Source of the DNA: Dastarcus helophoroides
Lineage: Eukaryota; Arthropoda; Insecta; Coleoptera; Bothrideridae
NCBI GenBank assembly: GCA_028583605.1
Contig: CM053327.1
Location: forward strand, 26,089,629-26,153,628
Direction of reading: 5' to 3'
DNA length: 64,000 bases
Made by a program: the position numbers and the translations under genes. Positions 47,098 through 58,843 of this stretch are shown here, one piece after another. The notes under the pieces were generated by a model, which was not told the DNA's origin, did no database searches, and saw only the letters and a program-made list of their open reading frames with translations. The first letter of the stretch is position 1, and every line of letters begins with the position of its first letter.

Positions 47098-47103
47098 AAT
47101 AAA
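47098..47103 (+). terminator. Candidate polyadenylation signal AATAAA of the nAChR gene
   Basis: This AATAAA lies 351 bp after the stop codon, in non-repeat sequence. It is a motif only, and other signals further down are possible. Confidence 0.3.
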
Positions 47104-47109
47104 TACAAC

Positions 47110-47950
47110 GCATAACACAAATTTTTAATATGGATCCAGCTTTGGACGTTTTATTTTTTTTTTTCATTTTAACAATAGAAATTTAAAAAAGTTATCAATT
47201 AAATTATTTCTAGCAGAATTCAATGTCTTTAAATTTTTTAACTTGGACATTATGTTGTTAGGAACAATAAAAATATCCTAAATGAACAATTGCTCAGCTA
47301 TTAAGCATTTAATAACGGATATTTATAGATATAGATGATAAGGTTTTTAATGTTCATAATACTCCACTTTAATTTAGACGTTTCGATAATAAGAAGTTGT
47401 CTAAAACAAATTTCATTATGGTATTTACATTGGTTATACAGGCCAATAAAAATTGTTAATAATTTATTTAATTAAAATGCCAATGACCAAATTAAAATAT
47501 TTTATTGACAACTGTATATAAAAGATATATTCATTTTATATAAACGTGTATAATAAAATGAATAAAATGCGTACGTTTCTGAAACGTATCACTCACTGGG
47601 AATTGATAAAACTGTTTTTATATAGAATATTTAAAATTAACAAAAATAAAATGTTAAAAAGCATCCGCAAGTTCTATTTTTAACAAACATGACGTATTTA
47701 AATTTAGAATTTTATAGCCTATTAATGAAAATATATTGAATGTAATATAGTTTTGTATTAGATGAATGTGAAATTAAAATGGCCATTAGGATGTGAAGAT
47801 ATTTAAAAAAAAAACTGAAAACTCTCAAAATGATGTCATGGAATTTCAATTCTCAATCGTTGCCTATTGAGTTTTCTTTTACAGATTTTTTTCATTATGC
47901 ACCAGTGCATTTTTTTCACAGAAAACATATTCCCTTTAGTTATAATTAAT
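47110..47950. other. AT-rich intergenic DNA downstream of nAChR, no gene seen
   Basis: A/T-rich without the satellite motif. No recognisable element. Confidence 0.4.
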
Positions 47951-47954
47951 CGCT

Positions 47955-48272
47955 TTAATAAGTTATAGAATATGAAATCTCCCATTTAGGCGTTTTTCTC
48001 CAGTGAATTTTATTCCCTTTTTCATCTTTTAAAATTTGGGTAATATCGTTCGGGTATTCAACTTCTCTATTTCTATTTTTTTCAGGCTCTAGTTTGGCGT
48101 AAGGATTAGGTTCTTTTGGGGCATTGGGATCTTCTTGTTCTTCGACAGTAGTGCTCCTTGGTCGATTGTAACATTGTCCTTCATTGTCTGATTGTTTAAA
48201 AAAATCGTTTTTATTGATATTTGTTTTGAAAAGCTGTTTTAAAGCTTAAATTTCTTCAAAAGTAGCGGTCAT
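47955..48272 (-). pseudogene. Broken left copy of an inverted duplicated coding fragment
   Basis: The minus strand reads MTATFEEI, a TAA stop, then ALKQLFKTNINKND. Further on it reads ITQILKDEKGNKIHWRKTPK, then WEISYSITY and a stop. It aligns with the right copy (48332-48613), with many substitutions and at least this one in-frame stop. The RKTPKWEISY ending faintly recalls the PIH1D3/DNAAF6 dynein-assembly family. That assignment is weak and rests on short stretches only. Confidence 0.5.
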
Positions 48273-48331
48273 TATTGATAAAACGTAAGCAAAGTTTTAT
48301 CAATAATGTCATATACTGCAGAAAATTAAGG

Positions 48332-48613
48332 ATGGCCGCTACTTTTGAAGAAATTCAGGCTGTAAAACAGCTCTTCAAAACAAATACCAATAAAAATGGT
48401 ACTTCTTATGAATCAGACAATGAAGAACAATGTAACAATCGACCAAGCAGCACTAATGTCGAAGAACAAGAAAATCCCAATGTCCCAAATAAATCTAATC
48501 CTTACACCAAACCAGAGTCTCAAAAAAATAGAAATAGAGAAGTTGAAGACCCGGAAAATATTACACAATTTTTGGAAGATGAAAATGCAATAGAATATTA
48601 CAAAAGTTTTTAA
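48332..48613 (+). CDS. Hypothetical protein fragment, right copy of inverted duplication
   Basis: Starting at the ATG at 48332, the frame reads MAATFEEIQAVKQLFKTNTN, then an acidic, Asn/Ser-rich stretch with SDNEEQCNNRPSSTNVEEQE, and ends ...LEDENAIEYYKSF. That is 93 codons with no stop, and it aligns with the broken minus-strand copy at 47955-48272. I chose this start because similarity between the copies begins there; an upstream ATG at 48275 in frame would add 19 residues. Conservation between the copies ends after ITQ.L.DE. It is probably a truncated gene copy rather than an intact gene. A faint likeness to PIH1D3/DNAAF6 N-termini (F..I.A.K.LF) is noted, with low confidence. Confidence 0.4.
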   Translation: MAATFEEIQAVKQLFKTNTNKNGTSYESDNEEQCNNRPSSTNVEEQENPNVPNKSNPYTKPESQKNRNREVEDPENITQFLEDENAIEYYKSF

Positions 48614-48849
48614 TTTTAATTTCGAATGATCCCTAGAAAACTTATCTAAAAATGTGAACAAAAAATAGAATAGAAATTTTGATAAAAATAAGGAACATCT
48701 CTTAGAAAAGGTAGACATTTCAAGATTAAAGTCACTAATTAAAAACAGTAAACATCTTTCATTAATTTTGAGAAAAAAAAATGTCGCGATTTTGTAATAA
48801 ATAAATAAATTTCTATTTATTACACTTTATTAATTTTATGCAGTATTTT

Positions 48850-48985
48850 GGTCGAAATGAATGAACTTCGAGCCTACAAAATACTTATGAGTACGACTTT
48901 ACAAACTAAAGTTGAAATTTGAAAAGAAAGCTCTGCATTTATAAAAAAAATCTCTTTACAGTTGCGAAATATTCAGAGGTAATGA
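48850..48985. other. Purine-rich satellite-like DNA, no gene seen
   Basis: Transition between the inverted duplication and the 376-bp tandem pair. Confidence 0.35.
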
Positions 48986-48989
48986 AAAA

Positions 48990-49745
48990 TGGGGATTAAA
49001 GTCATCTCGTAAAAGAAGTCGGTATTTCTCGAAACGAGCTTAAAGTCGAAACTTGAGGAGAAAAGGAAACAATTGAAAATATGATTTTTTTAAAACAAAT
49101 TCAAAACTTCTAAAAATCAATAGCTTATAAAAAAAGACATTAAAGTTTAATATTTGGATTAAACTAATGTTCGAGTTTCCACTTGTTACTTTGAGAAAAT
49201 AGTCCACATTTTGGGATTAAGGTTAAAATTTTGAAAACAAACAAAAGCTGAATTGTGAAATAATGACCAAGTTTCGAAAAAACAAGCATTAATTAGGTAC
49301 AGTTTTTTCAAAATTTCGAAGTTACTATTAGAATTTCGAAAGACATCAGCGTAGGAGTTCAAATATCGGGACTGAAGTCATCTCGTAAAAGAAGTCAGTA
49401 TTTGTCGAAACGAGTTTAAAGTCGAAACTTGAGGAGAAAAGGAGACAATTGAAAATGTGATTTGTTAGAAAAAATTCAAAATTTCAAAAAATCAATAGCT
49501 TATAAAAAAGATATTATTCAAGTTCGATATTTGGAGTAAACTAACTAGGCGAGTTTGAACTTGTTACTTTGAAAAAATAGTCAAAATTTTCAGATTACGG
49601 TTAAAACTTTGAAAATAAGCAAAAGCTGAATTGTGAAATAATGGTCCAAGTTTCGAGAAAAAAACAACCATTAATTAAGTACAGTTTTTTTTTAAATTTG
49701 GAAGTTAGGATTAAAATTTCGAAAGACATCAGAGCAGAAGTCCAA
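48990..49745. repeat. Tandem duplication of about 376 bp
   Basis: GTCATCTCGTAAAAGAAGTC recurs at 49001 and 49377, followed in both by AAAGTCGAAACTTGAGGAGA, CAATAGCTTATAAAAAA and AAAGCTGAATTGTGAAATAA. The two copies are similar throughout, with scattered differences. Confidence 0.85.
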
Positions 49746-49972
49746 AATTTGAATTCAATGTCAAAAATGGAAAAAACACTTTTCGAGAAATTTAGATTGC
49801 AAAAATTCTAAATTTCGAGATTAGTGTCAACACTTTAAAAAACTTCACAATTCTAGATACTATGAAATTTTAAGTTTACAAAAAAAATTATAGTAACAAT
49901 TAAAGTTGTCACTGTTAACTCGAACAGTTGACAAACAAAAGTTAAAACCATCAAGTAATCAATAGTCTAGTG

Positions 49973-50355
49973 CAGAACTTTTTATAAAAATTTCGTTATT
50001 TTACATTTCGACTTTTTTCGAAATCATGGAATTTATTCAAAATTTTAACTTTTTTTAACATTACTCTAAAATTTAGACTTTTCTAAAAATTTGTAATTTT
50101 TTGAACATCTTGCCTTGTTTTTCAAATTTCCGCATTAAAAGTTTTAGCTATTTTTCAAAATTTCAACATTTCTTAAAATTGAAAATTAAAAACCATTTTC
50201 AAAATTTCGACTACCTTTAGAGACATTAATTTCTTTTTAAATTTTGAGTGTTTTTAATAGAATTTTCGACTTTTATTGAAAAACCTTAAAGGGGAGCATG
50301 AATATTTTTTTCATTTTCAGGGGGCACAATATAAAAAAAAAGTTGGGAATCTCTA
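49973..50355. mobile_element. hAT-like MITE (383 bp)
   Basis: The reverse-complemented right end is TAGAGATTCCCAACTTTTTT, a common hAT terminus. The left end is CAGAACTTTTTATAAAAATT, matching it after a small internal gap. The flanks are an 8-bp duplication GTCTAGTG (49965-49972) / GCCTAGTG (50356-50363), 7 of 8. The interior is pyrimidine-rich satellite. Confidence 0.65.
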
Positions 50356-50363
50356 GCCTAGTG

Positions 50364-52382
50364 TAATTCTGAACCTTAAAATGTGTACCCACGAAGGGAT
50401 TATAGCTCGAGAACGTAATTATCTAAGTTTAATAAATTTATATAGATCACTTTTTATTGCTGTTATGTATTAGAGTGGCGGCAAAATAATCAGCTGGTGC
50501 AAAGCAGAAAAATCTGGAAAAGATCTCACAAATAATTTTCGGTCTCTGTCCTACCTTGTGACAAAATAACCGACTGAAGTAGATTGTCAACAATTAGATA
50601 CATGGAAGTCAAATTTTCAAATTGAAATGATATTTTAATTAAAAAAAAATTTGAAACAGAAAATTTTAAAATTAAGGTAGTTGCCTGTGACAGTTTCATT
50701 CAAAAATTTTGGAACGTCAAATCAAAGCAGAGGACTCATTGAGAGGAAAATTTGTCTGTGGAGTGTACCGCTAGTGTCATGAAACCGTATGTTAAACATA
50801 TGTTAAGAGATCTTGGTTTATATAAACCAGGATTTCTTAACATTTTAGTAGTCCCGAATCACTTTCAAGGTTTCACAAACCTTACCTCCCTTTGAACATT
50901 CCTATTCGTGGCGACTCTGACTACCTTAAGGTCTACATCTGAATTTTCAATAACAATAAAAGTGCCCTTACAATGTCTATATTATTTGTGGTTTATCTAA
51001 GAACAATGGATTGATTTTAATTGGATTTTTCATGGTTTATGCCTTCATGCGAACTTCAAATTCTTACTAAACCTTCTTTCAAATACCACTATTTTTTAAG
51101 ATTACCTGAGATAGAGCTAGTTCTGAATTTGTCCTGCAGAGCCACCGCTGCTTTTAATATTCTTAACTCTAGATGATCCCCGCGATATTGTCTGCGTAAG
51201 GTCCAATAACATCATATTTTAAAATAAAATAGGTTCTTGTTTAGTAGAATAATAGGTTCAAAGGTTCAAGGTCCTTATTTTAGTACCCTCTAGAATTATA
51301 GGTGCCGTGCAATATTATAGCAGACGTTGTGGATTGGTTTCTCTTTTATATGTCCTAAGTATAACTTAAAATAAAATTGTTAGCATAGTTGAGTTCTTAG
51401 AAATTAAAAGTTAAGTTTTACTAAAATAAAAATAGCTTAAAGGGTACCCCTGAAAATACTCTACATCTTAGTAAAAGTTTTGGTGATTAGGCTGGACAAA
51501 AGATCAGTCGACGGGACAGGTAGACACTCCAATTTTACTAATATGGATGTGGTAATCTTAAAACATTGCTAATATTTGACCACGAGGAATAACTAATGAT
51601 CTGGATCTGGAGATTCGGAAGAAGAAAGTGTGATGGAAAAACCAAACAAAATGAGTAGCTGATAAAATGTTGCAAAATAAGTGAAAAAAAAACATGTTAT
51701 CCTGTTGAAGATATAACATAATTCATTTATCTTTGTTAGTTTGCACACTGTTTACATTCTTAACTTCCGGTCGGTTATTTCAAAATGTCTAAGCAAAATT
51801 TAAACGCTGACAGAAAAATATAATAAATGTTCTTTAGGTCCAAATATGTATTTATGGTTAGTCTTAAGCATATAGACGATTTATGCACAAAACTTTGTTT
51901 TAACTTAGTGTAGAAAAATGTTAAAAATATGCGATATAACCAACCACATGAATGGCGTTATATTTTATGATTTTATTGATTGTTATAAAAGTATAGATTT
52001 AAATAAAACACATATCTAAAACTCTTACTATTGGCAGCTTCATTTTCATAAAATAGCGTAAAATACGAATATATAAACTGTAAAATAAAGCTGTCAATTG
52101 TTGTTAGAAAAACGTTTATATAAAGCCTAAAAGTAAAACTTAGAAATAAATTGATTTGCTAGTAAATGAATTTTCTAATATTCGTGTATTCGGTTTTAAA
52201 TTATGCCTCCAAGTGGTGACATTTTAAATAAAGATTGATCGGTTTTGTTTAATGTGACTAAGTCAAGCTGCCGAATAATTTAAGATATTTTAAACCCGTC
52301 GGTATAAGAATGATGATATTATACCCTTATTAAATAAATTTAATAAATTACGTTTTCTACAAGTTTCACTGTGTTTTTTTGT
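50364..52382. other. Intergenic DNA, no gene seen
   Basis: Complex sequence without the satellite motif. It contains a near-perfect 40-bp palindrome at 50802-50841. No exon-like frames. Confidence 0.45.
50802..50841. repeat. Near-perfect palindrome (20-bp arms)
   Basis: GTTAAGAGATCTTGGTTTAT is followed directly by its inverted complement ATAAACCAGGATTTCTTAAC, with two mismatches and no loop. It could extrude as a cruciform or be the footprint of a small element. Confidence 0.7.
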
Positions 52383-52393
52383 ATCTTGACTAG

Positions 52394-52678
52394 TTTTTTT
52401 TTGGTGTAAGGGACTGGTCCTTATTTATCTTAAAAAATTGACATACAAATCTTGTCCCCTGAAACAAAAAAAAAGAACACAGGAACAGTTGTTTTAACAC
52501 GTTTCGATAGCCAGGCTATCATCTTCAGAAAGATATTAGCTACCAAATAACTCATTTTCAATCAACTTCTACTCTCTTGAAGAGGATAGCCTGTCTATCG
52601 AAACCCATAAGAGCAACTGTTGTTGCGTTTTTAAATCTTTCTGCTTTCAGGGTACAAGATTTGTATATCAATTTTTCA
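52394..52678 (-). repeat. Palindromic Penelope-like family, copy 10
   Basis: The extension is on the left, preceded by a T run (GTGTAAGGGACTGGTCCTTA). It has two arms with GATAGCCAGGCTATCATCTT and a longer central spacer. An exact 11-bp duplication ATCTTGACTAG flanks it (52383-52393, 52679-52689). Confidence 0.88.
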
Positions 52679-52945
52679 TCTTGACTAGCTTTAGTGGTGC
52701 ACCCTCCCCCGAGGTGCTCTTTGAGCTTATCTAATATCAGATCTTTTAAAATTTAGATTTTTCATCTTTCTTGAGAATCAAATTGATGATTATTTTCAAG
52801 GAAGTTGAAAAATCAAAATTTCATTTTTGAAAATTTTTAATTTTATTTTCATGATTTTCCTCAAAAGCTTCTCCAACTTTTTTTGAAAACAGTGACTATT
52901 GAAAATTTCAATTTGGGTTTTTCGAGTTTATTTAAAATTTAGATT

Positions 52946-53288
52946 TACCACGAAGGTATATCGGTCTCCGAGGTAACAGCAGAACTTTTCGAACCCACCA
53001 ATCAGATGGTTCAATGCGATCCAAGACAGGACAAGTACATGGCTTGTTGTCTGTTATACAGAGGGGACGTCGTTCCGAAAGATGTAAATACATCCATCAA
53101 ATGAAGGCGAAAAGTAACGTTCGATTCGTCGACTGGTGTCCTACAGATTTCAAGGTTGGGATAAACTATCAACTACCGTTGTCCCTGGAGGTGACCTGGC
53201 CAGAGTGCAAACGGCAGTTTGTATGTTATCTAATACGACTGCCATAGAGTCCGCTTGGGCGAAACTGAATACGAAATTTAATTTAACC
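52946..53288 (+). pseudogene. Alpha-tubulin pseudogene fragment
   Basis: Three frames in succession read as alpha-tubulin. The first is [20 protein letters not shown], then [20 protein letters not shown] and [12 protein letters not shown]. After a frameshift near 53100 comes [20 protein letters not shown] and INYQ. After a second shift near 53170 comes [20 protein letters not shown], then [18 protein letters not shown]. This corresponds roughly to residues 282-392 of the family, the region around the M-loop and the C-terminal domain. Two frameshifts and several unusual substitutions show it is dead. No intron is seen within it, and both sides are low-complexity satellite. Confidence 0.9.
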
Positions 53289-54090
53289 TTCGATTTATTT
53301 GGAAAATTTCGATTTTTTTCCGAAAATATCAACATTTTAAAATATCTACTACTTTCAAAATTCTGCCTTTTCTCGTAATTTTTATTTATCTTTACGAATT
53401 TCGATTCCCTAACTTCTACTTTTTTCTCAAAATTTTAACCTAATTTTGATAATTTCGACTTTTTTGAAATTTTTACTTTATTGAAAATTCCCATTTTTTA
53501 ATTTTGGTTTTTTTGTATATATTTTGATTTTTCCGAAATATGTTATTTTTTTGGAAAATTTTCCGTGTTCAAAATTTCAAATTTTGGACATTTTAACTAC
53601 TTTTCAGAATTTTAAATCTAAAAAATATAAATAAAATAAATATATATAAATAATATAATATATAAATATTTAAATATTTTGACATTATCTTAAAGTTTTG
53701 AATTTTTTTTGGAAAATTTTGGCATTTTTCATCTTTTTGACTTATTTCTAAAAATTTTTACCTTTTTGCTAAATATTTTACCTTATTGAACATTTATACT
53801 TTTTAATTATGGACTCGAAATTTCGACTTTTTTATAAGTCTTCAAAATCAGATTTTAAAAATTTAAATTTTTTGAAAATTCCGGTTTTTAAAAACATTGT
53901 CACTTAAAATTTTTGATTTTTCAAATTTCGACTTCTTTTCAAGATTTTGACTTTTTAATTTAAAAATGAGAATATCTTTTAAACACTTCTATTTTCGAGT
54001 TTTACTGAAAATATGGACTTTTTGAACATTTCGAATTTTTGCAACAATTTAAACATTTTGAATTTTGATTAATTTTGAACATTTTAACTC
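53289..54090. repeat. Pyrimidine-rich degenerate satellite
   Basis: TTTTCGAAATTTCGACTTTT-like units. An (AT)-rich TATAAATA stretch lies at about 53622-53680. Confidence 0.5.
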
Positions 54091-54302
54091 TTTTTTTTTT
54101 GGTGGCAAGGCCTAGTCCTTAATTATCTTCAAAAATTGATTGCTCTAACTCGTTTCGATAGCCAAGCTATCACCTTCAGAGAGATATCTCAGAGAGACCT
54201 CTCTGAAGATGATAGCTAAGCTTTCGAAACGACTGAGAGCAACCTTTGTTGTGTTTTTAAAACTTTCTTGGTTTCAGGGAACAAGATTTGTATTTCAATT
54301 TT
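54091..54302 (-). repeat. Palindromic Penelope-like family, copy 11
   Basis: The extension is on the left after a run of T (GGTGGCAAGGCCTAGTCCTT). The left arm is shortened (the ATACAAATCTTGTCC...AACAAAGG part is missing). The stem is complete, with GAAGATGATAGCTAAGCTTT, and so is the right arm. No clear target duplication. Confidence 0.8.
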
Positions 54303-57300
54303 TAAAATTTCATATTTTTCTCAATATTTTGACATTTTCCAATATTCCAACATTTTATTCTTTTTAAGATAAATCATAAATTTTTTGAAAATTTATCTAT
54401 TTGGTCAAAATTTGAGTTTACACTTTTAATATATCTACTTTTCCTTTCTAAAATTTCAACTTTAAATTGGGATTTTTTCTTGAAATAGCACCTATTTCGA
54501 CCAACTTTTTCTCGATTATTTTAAACTTCAACTCTTTCTCATAATTACAAGCTTATTTTCACTTTTATTAAAAAAATCCAGACTCGCAATTTATAAAATT
54601 GAATTTGATCTTCTTGAAACACTTCTTTCGGTAGTTTGAACTTTCGAGCTCTATTCGAAATTTTGACCACATCTCGAAGTTGCAAATTTGACTTATTTAA
54701 AAAATTTCGACTTTTTTTTGAAAAGTTGAGTTTTTGTAAAATGGTGATATTTTGAAATGTATGCCCTTTTTCAGAAATAACATTTTTTGTGATTTTTAAC
54801 ATTTTATCAATATTTTGACTTTTTCTCAAAATCTGGATATTAGATATGTAATTAATTTGACAAATTCGACAAATTTTCAAAATTTCAAGTGGTTCGACTG
54901 TTTTCGAAATTTTAAATAATTAGTTTTTCCACCTTTTCAAAATTTTTGACTTCTGAAAAATTATTTATTTTTTTTTCATTTTGATTAAATTGAAAATTAT
55001 GACTTTTTTGAAAATTCTAGGGTTTTTGGAAATGTTGACATTCTTTTCAAAGTTTCTGATTTTTTAAAAATTTTGACCTTTGTTCAAAATTTTGACTATT
55101 TCTCGAAATTTTGAATCTTGCAAATATCGTCTTTTTCTCCAAATTTTAACTTTTATCTAAATTTGATTTTTATTTTAAGAAATTCTACTTTTTTTGAACC
55201 TTTCGATTTTGTTGAAAAGTTGAATCTTTTCAAAGATTTGATTTTTTTACAATTTTTGACTTTTTTCAGAATTTCCTACTTTATTTCGGAAAAGTTTACC
55301 CTCATGTTGTTAACATCAGGTGTTGACATGAGTCTTGTTCTCGAAGTTGACTTCTTTTTTAGAAATTTGACTTTCTTCAGTTTTCAAAAATTTCCATTTT
55401 TTTTTATTTTTAACTTCTTTCGAAATTTCGCCTTTTTAAAAAATTCGCTTTTTCCCGAAAATTTCGATCTTTCTGAAGAACCTGGTTTTTTAAACGGCGA
55501 ATTTAAAAAATTTTGAACGAATTCTATAAACCGATCGAAGAAAATTTTGGCTTTTTTAAAAATTTTCGAAAATGTTGATAAAGTTGCGACTTTTTTCTCA
55601 AAATCTCGACTCTTCTTTAACATTGTGGCCTTTTTGTGAATTCGATTATTTCGAAATACTTTTTATAAAAATATTTTCACCGTTCCAGCGCACTATTTCA
55701 ACTTTTTTCGAAATATTCAGTTTAAACTTGAAATTTAAAAAATTGAAATACAAATCTTGTCGCCTCAAACCAAGAAAGATTAAAAACACAACAAAGCTTT
55801 CGATAGTCAAGGTATCATCGTCAGAGAGATGAAATATAAAGATTTAAAACATTCTTCTTTTAAATACGAATTTCTGCCAATACATTTTGATTCTCATGAA
55901 TGTCTATTTTTTTTTAGAAATTCGATCAAGTCGAAATTTACATAAGAAATTAAAAATTGTAAATGAAAATTACGAATTTCAAGAAAATTATAAATGTTGA
56001 ATTTATCATTTTTGCTAAAATTTTTAATTTAAAATTACAATTGGTCAGTTTTTCATTTTTTCAAGTTCCTCCCCCTCTACACAATTGTCGATTTCGATAG
56101 TTTTCCATATTGTTGAATTATATTTTCGATTTTAAACTTCAAATGTCGGTTTTTTCAAGCGGATTGGAATTTTATTTTAGTTATTCAGTTTCAGTTTTTA
56201 CTTTTTTCTGATATTTCAATTACAAATTTACGATTTAAGAAAACAAAATATGCTTTTTGGAAACATCTATATTCTTTTATTTTCAAAAATCCTAGCTTTA
56301 ATTTATACTCTTTTCTTCTTAAAAATACTTTTACCAAACTAAATTTCAAACTTTTCTTCAATTTATGACTTTATTTTCGGGAAATTTCCGTGTTTTTCTT
56401 GAAATTAAATTTTAAGATAAAATGGATATTTTGCTTTAACTTGTTTTTTTTTCAAATTTTGAGTTTTTCTCAATGTTGATATTTTCTCCGTCATTCCAAC
56501 ACCACACTATTAATTTCAACTTTATTGCTAAAATTGCAATATAAACGACGTTTTTTTTATAAAATACTTAACTTTTTTTATACAAATTTTGAGTTTTTCT
56601 TAATGTTGCTATTTTCCCCAACATCACACTGTCATTTTCAACTTTATTGCTGAAATTGCAAGTTAAATGTCGTTTTTTTATGAAACACTTAGGATTTTAT
56701 TTCGAAACTTCGAATTCTTTGCTAAAACTTCAAAATTTAATTTCAAGTGAAAATTACAAAGTAGTCCATCCCTTAGTAATTTTCTGGTTACATCTTTGGC
56801 TAGATTTTCTCCACCTGAACTGTAAGTATACTCAAAAACTAACTTTTCTTTGAAATTTCTACCTTAATTTTGCTTCTTTTTTTTTGCTGCTTTTCAATTT
56901 TTTAATTTATTTGAAATTTTAACTGTGTGAACAACTTATGCTGTAGATTTAGATGTTTCACTTATGCTATTTCTTTTGAAAATACCCGTACATATATTTT
57001 TTTAATCTCCACTGTTTTCAAAAAATTCTTACCTTTCGCTTCCAAATTTTACTTTTTTCGCTTAAAGTTCGATCAGAAACCAAAAATTTCGTCTATTTTA
57101 GGAAATTTGGATCTCATTTTTAAAACTTCAGTTTTTTTCAGATGTAAAGTTGTTCTGTACGTGTAGATAAATTGTTCACTTTTGATTTTGAATTTACATA
57201 TTCAATTTTTAATTATTTCTTAAAGTTAGATTTTAATTCGAATTTTTATTGTATTCAATTTCGATTTCAATCATAAAATTCTGGAAACTTGTGATAATTT

Positions 57301-57820
57301 TTTTCTGTAAATTTCAAGTGCCTCAGTAAGTGAAAATTTCGATAAAAATATTGAAATTGCCAGAAACCATCAGTATAAGAAATATTTTTAAAAACTTCAA
57401 CTGGAAATTCTTTTTTTTTTAGAAATTAGTTTTCATTTCAAATTATTTAATTTTTCAGTTAAAAGTTTCAGCTTAAACTCTATTTCAGAATTCAAATTTT
57501 GAAGACTGAAATTTCAGAATTAAATTTGGAGAAAAGTGGAATTTAAAAAAATCCAAATTTAGTACAAAGTTAATGTTTTCTAAAAAAATATTCTACTATA
57601 TTTCAGTTTACCCTGAAAGTTTTGAGAAAAAAGGTTAAATTTCGGGATAAAAAAGGTAAAATTTTAAGAAAATACCGAACTGACAATTATTTTTTTAGAA
57701 ATGTTTATTCTCTAGAAATCTCACATTCTTATGATTCTATAAATACCACTCAATTAGATATTTTCTGTATCTTATTTGCGAAATTTGGTCAATTCCATTT
57801 ATATTTGGGGCAATCTTGAA
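54303..57820. repeat. Pyrimidine-rich degenerate satellite, no gene
   Basis: T/C-rich low-complexity DNA. Long frames such as that at 55118-55516 are Phe/Leu/Ser-rich readings of it. A partial tandem duplication of about 130 bp lies at 56455-56700 (TTTTGAGTTTTTCTCAATGT, then CAACTTTATTGCTAAAATTG). Confidence 0.5.
55738..55830 (+). repeat. Palindromic Penelope-like family, copy 12 (left arm only)
   Basis: AATTGAAATACAAATCTTGT through AAGAAAGATTAAAAACACAA to the stem remnant CGATAGTCAAGGTATCATCG. The right arm and the extension are absent. Confidence 0.78.
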
Positions 57821-58167
57821 AAGATTAACGAATAAGGTAACTAATAATCCGAACTTGTGAAGCAACTGGCGAAGAAAATACCAATCAACATGGATGAAAC
57901 TACTCAATTAGTTTTGATTATTTTGCCTACTTTGCTTTAATTGGCAATAGAATTTTGATGATTTTGTACACACTCCAAACAATGAAATGAAAACAAGGTA
58001 AATACTTATTGAAAATATATTTAGAGAACATTCTGACTAGAGAGATATTTTGAAATACTGGACATGAACACAACACTTATTTCAAGGCAAAACTACAATC
58101 TGATCACATGCGTCAGCTGCTGCATAATGTAAAAAACTAGTGGACCTGACAACTTCAAGTCAGAATA
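57821..58167. other. Intergenic / 3' region of the minus-strand gene
   Basis: No repeat recognised. This probably includes the 3' untranslated region of the gene ending at 58168. Confidence 0.4.
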
Positions 58168-58843
58168 CTACAAATCCTTTTTTTGCTTGGCTGAATCGAT
58201 TTCTTCAACTTCATTTCCAACAGTTGCAACATTTTCCAAGTCTTCTTGTAAAACAATAGAGTCCGCGGAATCGTTTTCAAGTTTCGTGTTTGCTTCGCTG
58301 TCATTTTGCAGCAACAGCTGCTCGATGAACTCATCTTCGTTAAAACTAACTTCTTCGCTTTCATCAGCACTTTTTGACTTATCAGATTCAATTGAATTCG
58401 AATCATCACTTTTTTCGTTTAAAATGTCTTCAGGCGATGGAGTTCTCGATCTGCGTTTAGCGTTTAATTTCTTCTTTAAGGCCATCATGCATTTAAGAGT
58501 TTGTATAACCACGTTCCCGCTCTTGGATTTCCGTTTTGTTATCAATTTGGTTTGTCTTTTTTCGATATCCTTTCTGACTTGTTGCACATGATACGCAATG
58601 TCATCTCTGGGTGGGAACAAGGAACATTCAATAATGCCAATTTCACAACCTGTGAGTTCGCGTTCCTCTTTCGTGTGGAAAAGCCAATGCTTGAGGCATT
58701 TGAATGTTATTGAGTTATGTAGTTCGTTTAGGTACCATAGTGTCATGGTCACGACTAGAATGGGCACAGAGGAGCGCGTCAACAGTCTTCTGTAAAGAGG
58801 TATCAGAAATACCAAAGGAACTCCAATCATGTAACTTAGAGCA
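58168..58843 (-). CDS. Multipass membrane protein, last exon (acidic C-terminal tail)
   Basis: The acceptor GTTTCAG (minus strand) lies just above 58843 and the exon runs to TAG at 58168-58170. It first encodes a hydrophobic segment (ALSYMIGVPLVFLIPLYRRL, then SVPILVVTMTLWYLNEL), so one or two membrane spans. A basic region follows (KRQTKLITKRKSK; KKKLNAKRRSRTPSPEDI). The tail is Ser/Asp/Glu-rich, with DDSNSIESDKSKSADESEEV, and ends SAKQKKDL. The basic-then-acidic tail is cytosolic in style. It joins the three upstream exons at 61151-61893. The 220-codon length and normal codon mix make it a real exon. The opposite-strand frame at 58187-58591 is its shadow. Confidence 0.85.

Noticed and set aside
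55118..55516. 132-codon plus-strand frame
   Set aside because: Phe/Leu/Ser-rich reading of pyrimidine-rich satellite; no recognisable domain or splice context.
58187..58591. 134-codon plus-strand frame, Ser/Phe-rich
   Set aside because: Antisense shadow of the real minus-strand exon at 58168-58843.
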